This document shows positions 12,151 to 25,997 of a stretch of DNA of 64,000 nt, one piece after another; the first letter of the stretch is position 1, and each line of letters begins with the position of its first letter. A program made the position numbers and the translations under genes. This DNA comes from Pyrocephalus nanus (lineage: Eukaryota; Chordata; Aves; Passeriformes; Tyrannidae). The notes under the pieces were generated by a model. The model had not been told where the DNA came from and made no database searches. It worked only from the letters and a program-made list of their open reading frames with translations. The DNA is taken from the NCBI GenBank assembly GCA_038380795.1, contig CM076269.1, forward strand, positions 2,542,001-2,606,000, in the 5' to 3' direction.

Positions 12151-15100
12151 TTAAGATTTGGGATTGTCAGAAGTGGGCAATAATTTAGATTTGTTCTGGA
12201 TTCTTAAAATAATTGCATCTCTGCAAAAGTACAAGTTGTAAGATATGGAGGAGCCAAACTTAATTGCTCCATTTGATACTAAATTTTCTCCTAAAATACG
12301 TGATAAATGTTGTCAATAGCTGACTATTTACATCAATTTTAGACTAGGTCAAATGTTCACATCTGATTGCTTTCAGATAGGAATTTATAATGGCAAATTA
12401 GCAGCCAGCACACTCATCTGGATTGTGCACATGACAAGGAAATCCTCATTAACATTTGGGAAAAAGCACATGCACAGTCTTTACAGCCTCATAAGCACTG
12501 AAAAAACCCTACCCAGTAAGCTTGATTGTTCTCACTATTACTTTAATGCAGCAGTGTACTTAGATAACACACAGTTTAAACAGGTAAGCAAGCAACATCT
12601 CTGACTTAAGGGCTCCATTTGCATGTCTGCAGTTTGTTATTTGCTTACCCAGACTTCGAGCAGGAAGCTGCAGGAAACAGTCGTGGGAATCACACAGGCA
12701 ACCTTTGGACTTCAGATGGCCTGACCAGCAGTTAAACCCATGATATGAGATCATGGGTGTGCATATCTGCAGGGTCAGCATCTTTCTGTTGGTTAACTCC
12801 ACTGGAAGAAACAGGGTTGAAGCAACCAAAGAGAAAATATGGAGTGGAATTTTCTTCTTGTAGCTTAAATGAGTTTCTCTAGCAAATCTCAGATGTCAGC
12901 CTGTTAAATTCAGGGTGTTCAGAAAGTGGATAAAAAAACCCTCCAAGCTCTTTTTAAATGTAATTTTTAGAACCATCTACAAATTAGACATAGCAGACTT
13001 CCCAGAACTTTGGAAGAAAAGAGGGGATAGACAAGGCAAGACACTCTTTACTGTCTGTTCAAAATGAGCTCCCACTCAGAGATCTTTTCCATAAATACAT
13101 TTTTATCAAGTGCTGTGGCAAATCATTGCTGACTGTATTAACAATTCCAGTAACCACTTACATATGCGAATTCTTTTTCATATGACTCATAACTATCAAT
13201 ATATCTCAGCACTGAAGAACAAGAAAGATTGATGATTTGTAATTTGTCAGTCATTTTTAAAAAACAGATTGTGAAACCCTAGAATTTGTTACAGTCTCAA
13301 ACCAAAAAGCCTTCGCCTCGTTCTGAAAAGCATGAGTAAAATAAAAATTTTGTATTTTAGAGAAATATCTTGGCAAGCAGTGACTGAATAAAATAACCTT
13401 ATTTTACTAAGTCTTCCCTGCTTCAAGGCAGCAATTTCCACTTTATGTTCAGCCACCTTGGAGTGCAGGACCAGCCAAAACCAAATCAATCCAGGGCTTT
13501 GACAAGAAGGGCACGGCGTTATTTCCTCCCATTTCTCTGAGCTGGCCTGCAGAAGTGTGAACTGCAACCAAGTCTGGACATCACCTAGTCTAGGGCAAGG
13601 CAGATCTCTTTTTATCAGAACTCCCTGCTCTGCTTGCACATCCAGAAGAAATTAAGACTGAAGACTTTTACACCTGCAGTGCCAGGATCTAAAATAAAGG
13701 AATGTGAAAGCACTGGCTCTGATTATAATTTGTGCTAAGGGAACTGCACCTGCTTTGGACCTTGTTGTGAGGCTGTAAATGGGGGGACAAATCTCAGCAA
13801 GCAGACCTATTTAAACACTCCCTTCCAGTTCCTTTCAGATACTCAACAAGTGTCCCTGTCAATTAGAACCTCACCAAAACCCAGGACAATATATATTCCA
13901 ATGGCTAATAACTCTGCTTTCAATGCATGTCCAACACCCATATGAAGATATAAAGTAATTAAACCAGTTCAGAAATTCAGGAAGTTACACACTGTGTTTG
14001 CGGTTTGATTCACAGCAAGCCAGACTAAACAGTGCTATTTTTCTCACCTCATAGAAAATTTTATTCATATTTGTTTAAGAAGTGTCTACACAAGCATCTT
14101 TTTTGCATTTCATGAAAATAACAGAGCTGCAAGGCCATTTATTACCTGGAACCTGACAGCATGTACACATGTGGTCCTATTTGCATAATTCAATTTAACT
14201 TCTGGGGAACTACAGACATGAGCAAGCACCTCACGTCTTTGGAAGTTCATAAGATCAACCTGTGTATGTTTTTTCTCCTTCAGCACTGTTGAATTTGGCC
14301 CAGTATAACCACATGTGAGTACTGGGCTGCACAGGTATAAATTAAGGGCTGATGCTCCTTCACATACTGATTTATACTGTAAAATAATATTTTCTAACTT
14401 GTAAAAATTGGAGAAAGAATGACCCTAGGCTTGATATTTTCATTACACTGAAAATCTAAAAAAAAAATAAAAAATCGATTTTAAAATGAAAGTAAGAATA
14501 TGTACAGTTAAATGCCACTGTATTGACTTGGCAAGGTAATGGAAAAAGCAGTGCTTTTGTTTGTAGAACTTACTATTCTGCAAATAATTTTTGATATTTG
14601 AGCTATTATTTTGCTATTTATTCTGTAGAATTTAGATGAGAAAATTTGCATTTTTATTCTTTCACAGTGTCCTAAAGAAAATCAGAGGTATGTGTCTCCT
14701 CCAATGGAGACATACACAACATACAGGGCTTCCATTTTCCTTTTTTATTTAACTAATACTATCACAGAAACTTTTTAGCTTTGGATGAAAAATCACATCT
14801 CAATGACTTTACAGAATGTCAGAAACTGTTAGGTTAATGTAACAGATTTTTAGCTGCTTGCCTTTATTCTTCTGTGCACAGCTCTCACTACTCCTATTTT
14901 CCTTCATTTGATCATAACGGTAGTAATAAAACTTCACTTCATCTTAATAAAATGGAGTCAAAGCATCTCATTTCATATATTTCTATTTTATTTTAAATAG
15001 ACACTGATTACTGATCTGAAAACATATCACTCTATACTGTTGTACCTTTCTGCCTCATTTTTCCATTTATATCCATTGTTGACTGTGATGGAATTATACT

Positions 15101-18100
15101 AGCAAAACAATATGATCCCAGCCTTGAGAAGGTGTCTCTCTGCTAGGTCAAACAATTTGCCATAATGAAAATTGCAGAAGGAAAATAAGTGCATTCACTA
15201 AACAGTCAAGAACACTGGCCTTTCTTCTCCATGCCTCATGATAACAGATTGGCCTTGCCAACTTCCATCACAAAAACATTTTCATCTGCAGAAGATATTG
15301 TAATTCCTGTTTTGAGTGATTGGTTTCAGATGACACACGGCAATAAATATGAACTTTATTTTATTTAGTGACCAGCACTTCTGAAAGACTGCGAGCCAAC
15401 AAGAGCAGCAGAATATTGAATACATAAAACTGCTATTAAAAAAAGGTTAAGGCTGTGTCATAAACTATCTAAAATGTTATTATTATTTCAAGCTCAAGCC
15501 GATGTGTTGGTGTACTGTGGGGAGAAATGAAAAGAATACAATAGCAGGAGTGAAAGCATAGTCAGCCAGAAAAAGTCACTGTAATAATGACTTTGGGATG
15601 ACTTCAGTGCCGAGAAGAGCAGATCCACTGTGGGTTACACTCTACACCAACAATACCATATCAAAGTCATTCAACTCCCAAGCCACAGGAGATTTTTTTT
15701 TTTTTTCCAACTGATAGTCCAGAAGAGGCAGGGATTGAGCTCGTTTGCAATTGGTACAACGTGAACAAGGGCCGTAATTTGGGAACTGAAGCTTAAACTA
15801 CAAATCTTCCATCTTTTCTTTCTCCATTAGTGACGATTTCACAGCTGGAATGTAGCTGATGATGTTCATGCAGAACAGAGAGCAAAAAGGTCCTATTGAA
15901 TCCACAGATACATCCTTCACTTGTGTGAACAAGCATGACTTATTATACAACTTTACCATACAATTAACACTCCTCTCCCACTCCCCAGCAGCACGGGAAG
16001 CCTTTTCAGGGTTCTTTGGCTCTTTAAGCCTTAAAAATGGTGCTGGGCAACCATCAGTGCCAGAGAAGCACATTCCCAGACCACTGCTGGGTGGATCCTC
16101 ATTGCTGCCTTTCAGTACTGACTTCAGCAATGCCTGGCAGGAAAAAAACTCTTCCACAAAGTTGAGGAGCAGCTTTTTCCACTGAGACAGAAGCCCCTCA
16201 CACTTTCACAGAGCTTGACCAGAATAGAGCCTACCCTTGACAACATTCCTTCTGGCACATTTGACAGATCACAATGCATTCCAAATCCCCATCCAGGACT
16301 CAAACCTCAATGACACAGCACTCTGGTCCTCACCTAGGTAGCACTTTGCCTTCCCATTTACCTCATGAGTGGGCTCATTCTCTCAGTGAAATTTTACCTA
16401 TGAATTGCATACTTGAGCCTTGAACGACTGGGACTTTTTAATTCACCTGTGAAAAAACCAGTGCAAAAGCCTTGCTGTGCTTTTCAGATTATGCTGTAAA
16501 CTATTTCCCCAACCTACCCACCACTTCTTATAGGTGTTATAGGTGGACAGATTTATAGGCTGCACAGCAGGTTCAGCCTCTTCTTGCTAGCACTGATGAT
16601 TTCTGCATCATAGTGCTGTTCTAGTTTGTGGGTAAAAGAGAGAAGATGATGATACTGGTAACTAATGTAATGAAAAACTGTAAATGGGAATTATTTCTAG
16701 CCTGTGTGAATTACAAACTATTAACCAAGTTTTATGGCTCTCAGAATGACTTATGGTTTATTAGTGAATTGTACATCTGGTTGAAATATCTGAAATTCAC
16801 AATCTGATAAGCTGCTGACTGAGGAACTCCTGGATTGTAAATAAAGAATGTGTTTAAGTTTTATTCTACCCAATGCCCCAAAAAGAGCTGAAAACAAGGT
16901 CAAATTAATTAAAGAAATATTGTCTACTATCTACTTGCTTATGTAAGCACTAATTCCATTGTATTTTCTTCTCTTTCAGTTTACTAGCTGGTGGATTTTT
17001 TTCTCAAAGCTTTTGTATCTCCTTGAGTTTTATAATCAAGGGATCATTGAAAGCAAAGCCTATTCTGTAGCTGTGGAGCTGACAATTACAGTAGAAATTC
17101 GCCACATCTACTTTGCTCAAAAAGAACTCCACAAGAGAACAGAACATTTGAATGGCATCTTCAACACGTTGGCATATCTAGTATGACTGTAATCTTGTGC
17201 CAGACACTGAAAGAATTAATTACCCAGTACCTCAGCACTGAAAACATGATTATAACAAGCAGATAAATGTCATGTACACAGACATGATGTGGTAACAATT
17301 TTCTACTTTGATAATGATGTAGATTTGAACTGCAATTTAGAAGTAGAGATCGGGGAGGATTTTCTTTGCTTTCCTCCATACAGAAAAAAAAGAACAAGCG
17401 GGTTTTTTTTTTTTGGTGACCTCTTTTCTTTCTGTTTTTGTCTTCAGTATGTATGTTCTACAGTAGGGGAAGGATTTTGGATGGGAAAATATTTCTCTTT
17501 GAAAGTACTTAAGAAAAAATCTCTTTTCTTCTGTAAAGCAATCATATTCCATAGGATACCATTTTTGTTATAATGTGTGAGGGAGAAGATCTGAGACACT
17601 GCATATACTGATACAAAATCCTGCAATTTTAGGTTAATCACTGGAAAAAATTATAGCTTGGTAACGAGGCTAAGAATGAAAATGTGGTCTACTTAAAAAA
17701 ACCCTCATGTGATATACATTTCAAATGCAGTTTTAATCAACCCCTTATGGAGGAGGGTGAAATGTTAGCAATAAAAATGACATACCACCTATAAGAGTTT
17801 TAAAGGGACATGAAGTTATATCCTAAAGAGAGGCTGGATAACCTCATAAATAGAGTTATAGGGGAAGGTGTATCAGCTTTCCCAGGAGGTTGATTGGGGC
17901 TGACAATTGTTGTTACCAGCACTTTCCAGAACAGCTTCTTCATTCTTGTCAGCAGCAGAAACTAAAGCAAGTGTTAGTATAAGTGCCTCAAAGCTCTTTT
18001 GCAGTGCCATTATAAAAAAACCAAATTGAAATCAGATATCACACACAAACCACATAGATGATGAGAAAAAAGATTTCTAGTGATTTTTCTTTTTTTTTTT

Positions 18101-21100
18101 AATAGTAGTTAACAGGTCCAAATGCAACATTGCAAATCAAGAAGTCCCTCTCACACAAACAAGAAGTAAACCCTAGCATTATTAACACATTTAGAAATGC
18201 CAAGTAATGAAGCAAGGGGCATTGAAGAGGTTATTTTATCACCACAGCTGTAGGTAACCCTAGGAGCTAGTCTTTTTCTACAACAAAGAGAAAAGCCCAA
18301 CAAATTTAACGTGACAAAAGATAAATCAGTGCTTGTGAAAAGCTATTAAGCCATAAGTGTTAATTTCCCTTAGTTAAATCTTTGCTCCATCACCTTGTTA
18401 TATATGAATCATTTCATAAAAGTGAAAAAATGGTGCTTTAGAAATATTAAAGTCACAGCTTTATGTCTTCTTGAATAGGTCAGGTTCTTAAACTTTCAGT
18501 AAAGGGTAGCTAAATGCAGCTATCTTTGTAAAAGCTAAAAAAAGATGACAGAGTGCAGTGGGAAGAATCTGTGGAAAACCAAAAATACAGACATCTCTCA
18601 CATATATCTCATTGACTTTTAGAAACACTTTGAACAACAGCTGTAGCCACTGGGGTGCTGTAATGACACACCCCATTATAAAATGTAACACTAAGTAAAT
18701 GTAGGAGTGGAAATTTAACAATTGGACGTTTAATGGCTGCAATTATGGCAAAAGAATAATGAACCTATTAGACAGAAGAACTGGCAATTACTCTAAGGCT
18801 TATTGCAATACAGCTGTGAAAAAAAGTAATACAGAAGCATGCTTAAAAATGGTTATTAAAGGGGGATAATGCACTCTGTTTACCTTGACAGAAGTAATTT
18901 TTCTTCTGAAATGAAATGGAGCTTTTTGGCTATCAGACATGGGAGCTCAGATGTGATGGATCCCACTATTTAAAGGTAATGTATTTTCAGATATGCTTTT
19001 CTAGGTATAAATGATGTCTACACCAAGACTATAACAGCTAGATTTATCAGCCAACAAACAGACAGAGGAAGATGTTCAAGAACACAGAGAAATGAAAAAT
19101 AAATAGCATGCAAAAATTTAAGGTACCCTCTAAGCAGTCTGAGTAGCTCCTCTTCATGAATGGAAATGTTAAATATTAGTTGTCTCCTACGAAGACAGAT
19201 GAGGTGCTAGACCCATTAGGCAGCTTACAAAATTCCCACATTGGGATTCAGATATAATTTACTTGGCTTGCTTAATTTTCAGCTGAATGTCTCCCTGTGA
19301 GGGTCAAAGTGAATGGAAAGAAGTGGAATGTGGTACAGAGCAAAGGAGGGAGGCTGTAGATGAAAACCTCAGTTGTCTTGCATGCATTTGACTAAAGCAG
19401 TATGTAATTTTTATAACTAGTTTCCTTTAGACAGCCAGAGTCAACAGTTAAGGGTAGAAAGTCCATGAAAGTGTTGACAGAAGACACAGAATGTGCTATT
19501 TGTCCACATATTTAGCCATCTGACAGAAATTCAGAGGATGGCTCTGCCAACCTTGCCCAGGCCAACTGGTTAACTCTGTGTTACATTGTGGAAATTAAAT
19601 TTCCGTGTTAAGTCATTTAAGTGTTCTTAAAACATATGTCTCAAACCCAAATAATAATCAATCTATGTTCATCAGCTCTCTACTTCATTCAGTGTGTCAT
19701 CGTGGATTTATTAAATACACTTCAGCTCCCAGCCACGTGCTCCCCCAAAAAAAGAGCTCAAAACTTAAATATGGATCTAAATTGGAATAGCAGTGAGTGT
19801 AACCAAAGAGAGGGCCTCAGGGCCCATATCTTATCGTTTGGTGCAGATGGCTAGAAAGAAACAAAGACTTGCCCTTAAAAGGCAAAGAAAAGGGGATCAA
19901 CTTATTGAGGAATAGCATCTAAAAAGACACAAAACATTGTGAATGCCTTTGCAAGGCCAGGAACCAAAGTAATCAAAAACTTATGCACTAGCAAAATTCT
20001 TATCACAGGCTTCGCCCTAAGCTTGCTAACATCACAGAAATGAATACAGAAATAGATTTAATCTTGGCTTAAACATCACAACTAGCAATCTGTATATATT
20101 TGGTTCAGGTTCTGGGACTCACTTTGCCTGCTTTATGCAGCTATGACTGCTCAAAGCAGCTGAAAAACTGCTATAAGAGGCCATAAAATTGTTCCACTTT
20201 GCTTTAAATTATTCAATAGGTCGTTTAGGCCCAAGTCTGTGAACATGGGTATGGAAAAGTGGCTTTGAGCTTTGGTTATGAGCTTCCTGGTTTGGGAATT
20301 CATTTTGAAAATGAAAAGGGGATGTAGAAGATCAACTGACTGACTTAAAAAGGTGTCTGCTCAAGAGCAACAAAATTAAAATCAAGCTATCAAATGTCCA
20401 TCTTGCACTGGGGCACTTTTGTTCCATACTTTGGTTACTCTATGGATCCAATTCACTTGTACTCATATTCCCTGCACACTTTCCTCAGAAAGTGTGAGTT
20501 CCTGAAGCTGAGTCCCCAGATCACTGGGAGAGCAGAAGGCTTTAGAAGCTTAGGAGTAGGGAACATATATGTTGTGGAGAAGCCTGTGACAGAGACAATT
20601 ATGAGCTAAACATAACCCTGTTTTACTTATCCAGAGCCAGAACTCATTTACTTCTGAAATGTAGGCAGTTTATTTATTCTTAAAATATATAAATATATGT
20701 ATATATTTACAGATGCCTTGTGGGTGATAAAGTGTGAAAATGCAGTATACTAATTCCCCTGAAAGAGAAACTCTATTTACCTTAAAGTATACCCTGAAGT
20801 TAGTGACACTTATACCATCACTCTTTAAGTGTGCCTGCCAGACAGAATGTCATGAGACTAAAAATGATGTCTCTTTCCTCACATTCACTTCCTCCTGGTT
20901 TCCCTCATTTTTTCCTAGGACACTGCTGTAGAAGTTTCATACCCCACTTAAACTAGCAGTCTATTGCATCAGTGTGCAAATTATACCTCAGTGGTTGTTT
21001 TGCCGGTGCCTAAATTATCAGACAGAAAATAAGAAGGTGAGTACGAGGGAAAGTGGAAAAAAAACCATGCCGTGAAAAAACTGCCATTAAAGCGGGATGT

Positions 21101-24100
21101 TATCCTCAGTTGTCATCTGTTGAGAATATATTTGTTCACCAAGTGATAAATAAACATATCCTCAGGTTCTCTGCTTTGGAATGATGCAACAGAAAACCAC
21201 TCTGCTACTACAATCAAGTTTGGGTTATCATTTGTTTTATGGCAAAGAGATGGCAATAGTTAACTGTCTCTGGGAGGAATGATTCATCTGTTCAGGAGGA
21301 GCAGGATTTCGAAGGCCTCCCTTCAAACTTCTCAGCTCCCCAGAGATGATGCATATTACACAAGACTAGAGAAGAATAGAGACTGTCTTTGAAGAGGCAT
21401 TAACGTGCAGTGCCATCTTTTAAATGTTTTAATTGCTGGCATTCAGCATTTGTATGAGTCAGACGGCATGTTTATATCAAATTTCTCTTTCTTGTTAACT
21501 TCCTTTTCCCTCAGAAATTGCTGAGAGGAGTTTGTGCTTTTTCTCTACAAGCTGTACAAATTCATCTGGGTGCTCCTGTGCTCATTATCCTTCAGAGAGA
21601 AAGCCTTGCTCTTATACCTTCTGAAAGTTCTCACAATGCCTGAGCTTTCTGCAGCAGGATTGTCTTTTAAATATTACAGAAAGTCACTGTTAAAAATACA
21701 AGTACCATACCAAAGCATAGAGGCAGGCTGGTTAATTTTTAATCTTCTTGAATGTGTTGATATAATTGATTCCTGAATTCTAAAAATTGCCATTCAGATA
21801 TCCAATACTTAAGGGGCAGATACTCATGATTATCCTATCAATCTTCTGGGGTTTTTTTCCCCCCCCTTTTTTTTTTTAATTCTTATGCTACACCAGATCT
21901 TTTTAAATGTGCTGTAGGTTTTCCTGGTTCATTTAGCTCCATCTGTCTGCTTCAAATACGGTCTCATTATGTGGTAGACCGTCTACAAGTGTCTTCTTTC
22001 CACAGAAAACTTCTAAATTAGATGTTAGCAGAGTATGAGTGTTTGCTAAGCAATGATTTGCCCTATTTTTTATTAAGAATCCCTCCTGGGATACCAAGGG
22101 GATGGGATGATTTGGGTCCAAGCTGCTTTGTGGCCCGTAAGAAGTTACACATTTCCTGACACCAGGCTACAGCACCAAATTCCTCACTGAAATAACTTAT
22201 AAACCTTGAATTCTGAGCACTTGGGGGAAATAAATATAAATAATTAGTGACATATTTTTAACGATTGCCTGGATTTTTTTGCAGACAGTAAAAGATAACT
22301 CTGGGCACGGTTGCATTTCTTGAGAGTGCAACTAAGCTTTATTATTCATATTTATTATTTATAAATTATTTATAAGGCATCACTTCCTTAGATTTTGGAA
22401 ATATCCTAAGCTTTAAAACCGGACTGGCATTTTCAAAGTTAGCACTGAGATGTTGATGTTTGAAAGAAAAAACCAAATCGTGCCTCCCAAAGACTCCCAA
22501 ACTCGAAGTGCATCTGAAAACATCAGAAAATGTTTAGAATGTTGGGGTAAACTCAAATTTCATGAGAATTGTTTATTCCTAATTTGCATGCATGAGTCAT
22601 GTAATTGTCAATGAGTGATGAAATAGGGAAGCAGGTGGTAATGTCTGCACACTGGGTTATGAGTGGAGTGTTCTGAGGCAGGATGTTTGTCAGCCTGCAG
22701 GAGAGTTACTGGGAAACGTGGCAGACCAAGTTCTTTTGGTTATTGGACAAACAGATCTGAAAAAGCAGCTTAATAGGCCAGGGGGATAAATGTTTTGGCT
22801 ATGTTAGAAAGTCTGTTCTAAGAAAAGAAAGATGGTTTCTCAGATAAGAGATGTGAAAACAGTTGCAGGCTCGAGAAACACAAAGTATTCTGAGGGCTCC
22901 TAATATAATCTACCTCATCCAAAGATAAGAGAATAAGGAAGATCAGAGAGATATATTTCCAATGAGGGGAAAAAAAAAAAGTCACATCCTTTTTATTCTG
23001 CCCAATGGCTTCATTAAAAAAAACCAAAAAACCCACAACAACAAACCACCTTGTTATAAAATTGAAATGCTCTGTCTGTGTTCTTCCACTCTAGCACAGG
23101 CTGTCATATTGCATGAAATTTGCATAATCCCATAGAATTTATACTGCCTGCAGATCTTTCTAAGCAGAGTTATACCACAAAAAGTAATGCCCTAAATATC
23201 CAGTAATACACCATCCTTTCGACTGAAGACAAGAACAGGAAAGAAAAGCAGTTATATGTTCTTAAAAAACGCTCTTTTGGAAACAGATTATATAACTAGG
23301 TTGTATTTCTGAAACGTTTCTAACCACTAGTTTGTACATGCTGCTGTTTGGGATGCTGAAAGAAAAGAAGTTAAAAGCTGAGAGGGACTAATGAGATGGA
23401 AGTTCAGCTTCTCCAGTTCAGCTCAGGATCTGTTCAGAAATTACCAGCAGCAAGAGAACCAGACATGGATACACACGTGATGTAAATCCTCAGAAAGCGC
23501 TGCACAGTATTTACAGTGTAAAATTCTCCACCTGTCACAAACTAAGCGATCCTGTAGGCTTTTATTTTCCCCACATTTCAGATGACAGTGGGAATAATTA
23601 AATTTCTCTTTATTGCTGGGTCACTAATGTAGAATTCAGATGAAATCCAGCAGAAGCCTTGCTAACTGCAGAGAGCTTTTGGAAGTGCTGGGCCATTGAG
23701 ATCAGCCTTTCTGACTTGTCCATTTTGAAAGATGAGAGCTCTGTACTGAAAGCTGAAGGCAAATGTTTTGTCATTGGCTTGTTGCATTACAAGCTCCATT
23801 TAGGACTAAATCATCCATACAGTGCCAGGAGATAGAAACCATGTAAACATCTACAAACTTGAGAGTCATTGTGGGATCTCAACTGTATCTAAGTCTCATC
23901 CTCACTGAAATGGAGTTTCCAAGTAGTGAAGTTTCTGAATGGACTCTGGAGAGAAACCTGTGTGGGATAGAAGTGAAATTCTCCAGTGGTTTGCTCGTAA
24001 AGCTGCAGTTTGTCTACCTGAACACTGAGCTTGAGAAGCTGTCTGAGAAGTGAGAGCCATTTTATTGCAAGTAGTAAGCAGAAGTAGCTGGAAGAAGAGA

Positions 24101-24719
24101 AGGTAGGAGGTATCTCTTTGGACCAAGGCTGCTAAGCAGAATGAGAATCAAAGGTGAAGCAAGATCGATCAAAAAGAATGTTCTTGTTTTCAGACTCCCA
24201 GTGCTTTAAGGTCTGTGAGAAAACGTCCCTAGGATTAAGAAGTGCTTTGCCAAGCTTGTTTTGTCATTACTGCCTCAGTACCAACCCATGAATGCACTGA
24301 AGTTGCCAGGCCCTCTGGTTCTGTCGCGTCTTCCAGTGCTTCAGCAGATCGGTGCAAAGCAAATTAATCAAGTCCTGTACTTTGCTTTATTACATCTCTT
24401 AATGAACATGTTAACAAAGCCAATTCATATCCAAACAGAACAGCCTAAGAAATTCTAGCATTTGTGAAATGTCAAGTTAATTTGTGTGCTCACAAAATCC
24501 AGAGCACATTTCTAGACCTAAAAAAATAAACTGGATGAAATGAGAATTCATACAAACCACCATACAAATTACTGACCATCAGTGTTCAACCATCTGCTTT
24601 GATCCTGTATTTCTGATTCTTAATGGATAGACTTCTGTGACTGAAGTGCATGAGGAGGAGCTATTGTAACTGTGCCTGCAGGAAGAGTGGCAGGAAGATG
24701 GTTGTAAAATTGCATACAG
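12151..24719. other. intergenic, no gene recognised
   Basis: Long AT-rich stretch with scattered homopolymers (15691-15706 T, 17401-17414 T, 18091-18102 T, 21849-21878 mixed C/T, 22971-22981 A) and the site cluster at 22560-22640. The open frame pair at 15798-16185 covers the same bases on both strands and matches nothing known. Confidence 0.6.
22560..22640. promoter_or_regulatory. octamer and AP-1-like site cluster
   Basis: ATTTGCAT (22582-22589, the POU octamer in reverse) is followed 3 bases later by TGAGTCA (22593-22599, AP-1 consensus), then TAATTGTCAATGAGTGATGAAAT. The composition is typical of vertebrate developmental non-coding elements. Binding is inference. Confidence 0.3.
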
Positions 24720-24990
24720 GCCTACAGCTTTCCGCTCTCCGCTGCTTATTAGAAAGTTCTCTTTGGCTAAATTAATTTCCTAATGACAATCAATTAGGAT
24801 CGTTGCTGCCGGTCTCTATTACATTTTGCAGATTTCCACTTTGGTGCCACTAAGATGTAAGCTTCCTGACTTCCAATACATTAAGCTAATGTATTACCAC
24901 GTTAATGCAATCAGATGATCACAGCCCTTCCCACCACCCGCAATTTACTCTTACGGTGATCAGTGCAGAAGCCATCGTGTTTAAGCTGTG
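24720..24990. promoter_or_regulatory. candidate conserved non-coding regulatory element
   Basis: This repeat-free block is rich in homeodomain-type words (CTAAATTAATTTCCTAATG, CAATCAATTAGGATCG, CACGTTAATGCAATC). It contains a perfect inverted repeat AATACATTA-AGC-TAATGTATT (24875-24895). It keeps several CpGs in an otherwise CpG-poor region (TCCGC, ATCGTT, GCCGG, CACGTT, CCCGC, TACGG, ATCGTG). It has no coding potential. Enhancer function is inference from composition. Confidence 0.4.
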
Positions 24991-25970
24991 TTATTTTAGT
25001 GGACAACAATCTCCTTGCTGTGTGTAGCTTTTAGTTCATTATTATAGTGCAGTCACACTTCCCACAAAAAAAGAAAAAAGCTGGGGGCTATGAGAAAATT
25101 TAACTTGCTGAATACAAAAGCAAGGTCAGCTTTTATGGAAAATGTAAATTTGACCCATTAGGGAGAGGTGATTTTTTTAACTGTACAAGCAAATGCAGTA
25201 AGGACAAACAGACAGGCTTTGGGTGTGCAAAACCTTCTTCAAGAGAGGGGTTTTTTTTCCCCTCAACAATTATAATAGCTGTTATAATATAGTTATAAAC
25301 ATACATGACTTTTTCTTGAAAACCTTGCCTTATCTGCCTTAGCCCATCACAACAAGAATTTTTCCCTATACGTGTATACAAAACTGAAACCATAGGGATC
25401 TTAAAATTATTTGTACTTTTTCTCTAATTTGTTGGGTTTGTGCACCTTTAAACCACAAACAATTCCTGCACAGAGACAGGGTGTGCAACACTGAAAGTGC
25501 ATCACAAGTGTTTGATATGGAAAATGGAGGAGTTTCCCTTGTCAGAATTAGCAGAAGGAATTAAGTTAGAATGCAATGATTACACGAATTGAAAGCTGCC
25601 TGCTTTTCCAAAGGTACATGTAAGGTCACACAGGACAGGAAACCCTAAAAGGAGTTGCTGCATGTCAGGAGCAAAAGAGAATCAAGTCCTGGCTCCAGGA
25701 GCCTTTAGGCACCTAGACTTGTTCTGGTGTGATCCCTCCAGTAATGGAGGTGACAGAGCAAAGCAAACAAGAAATGCAGAATAAATCTGTATGCTTTTTA
25801 AAACTCACAAGCTTATCTTGCAAACAGCCCATCAGTTTTACGAAATGCTGTTTAATGAATGCAGCAGATTCCCATAGCATAACTACAGAATCATCATGAA
25901 TAATGAACATAATGGAAGAAATACACCTCCAAGCACAGGACAAGCTAATGAATGACTACATCATCAGATT

Positions 25971-25997
25971 AAAAAAAAAAAAAAAGAAGAAAAAAGA
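25971..25997. repeat. A-rich simple sequence
   Basis: A run of 15 A is followed by GAAGAAAAAAG. It is a simple poly(A)-like tract with no visible retroposed gene upstream. Confidence 0.85.

Noticed and set aside
15798..16185. Overlapping frames of 119 and 108 codons on opposite strands
   Set aside because: Mirror frames over the same bases without known similarity; chance.
17741..17920. LINE-like wording (GAGAGGCTGGATAACCTCAT)
   Set aside because: Too short and diverged to assign to any CR1 segment with confidence.
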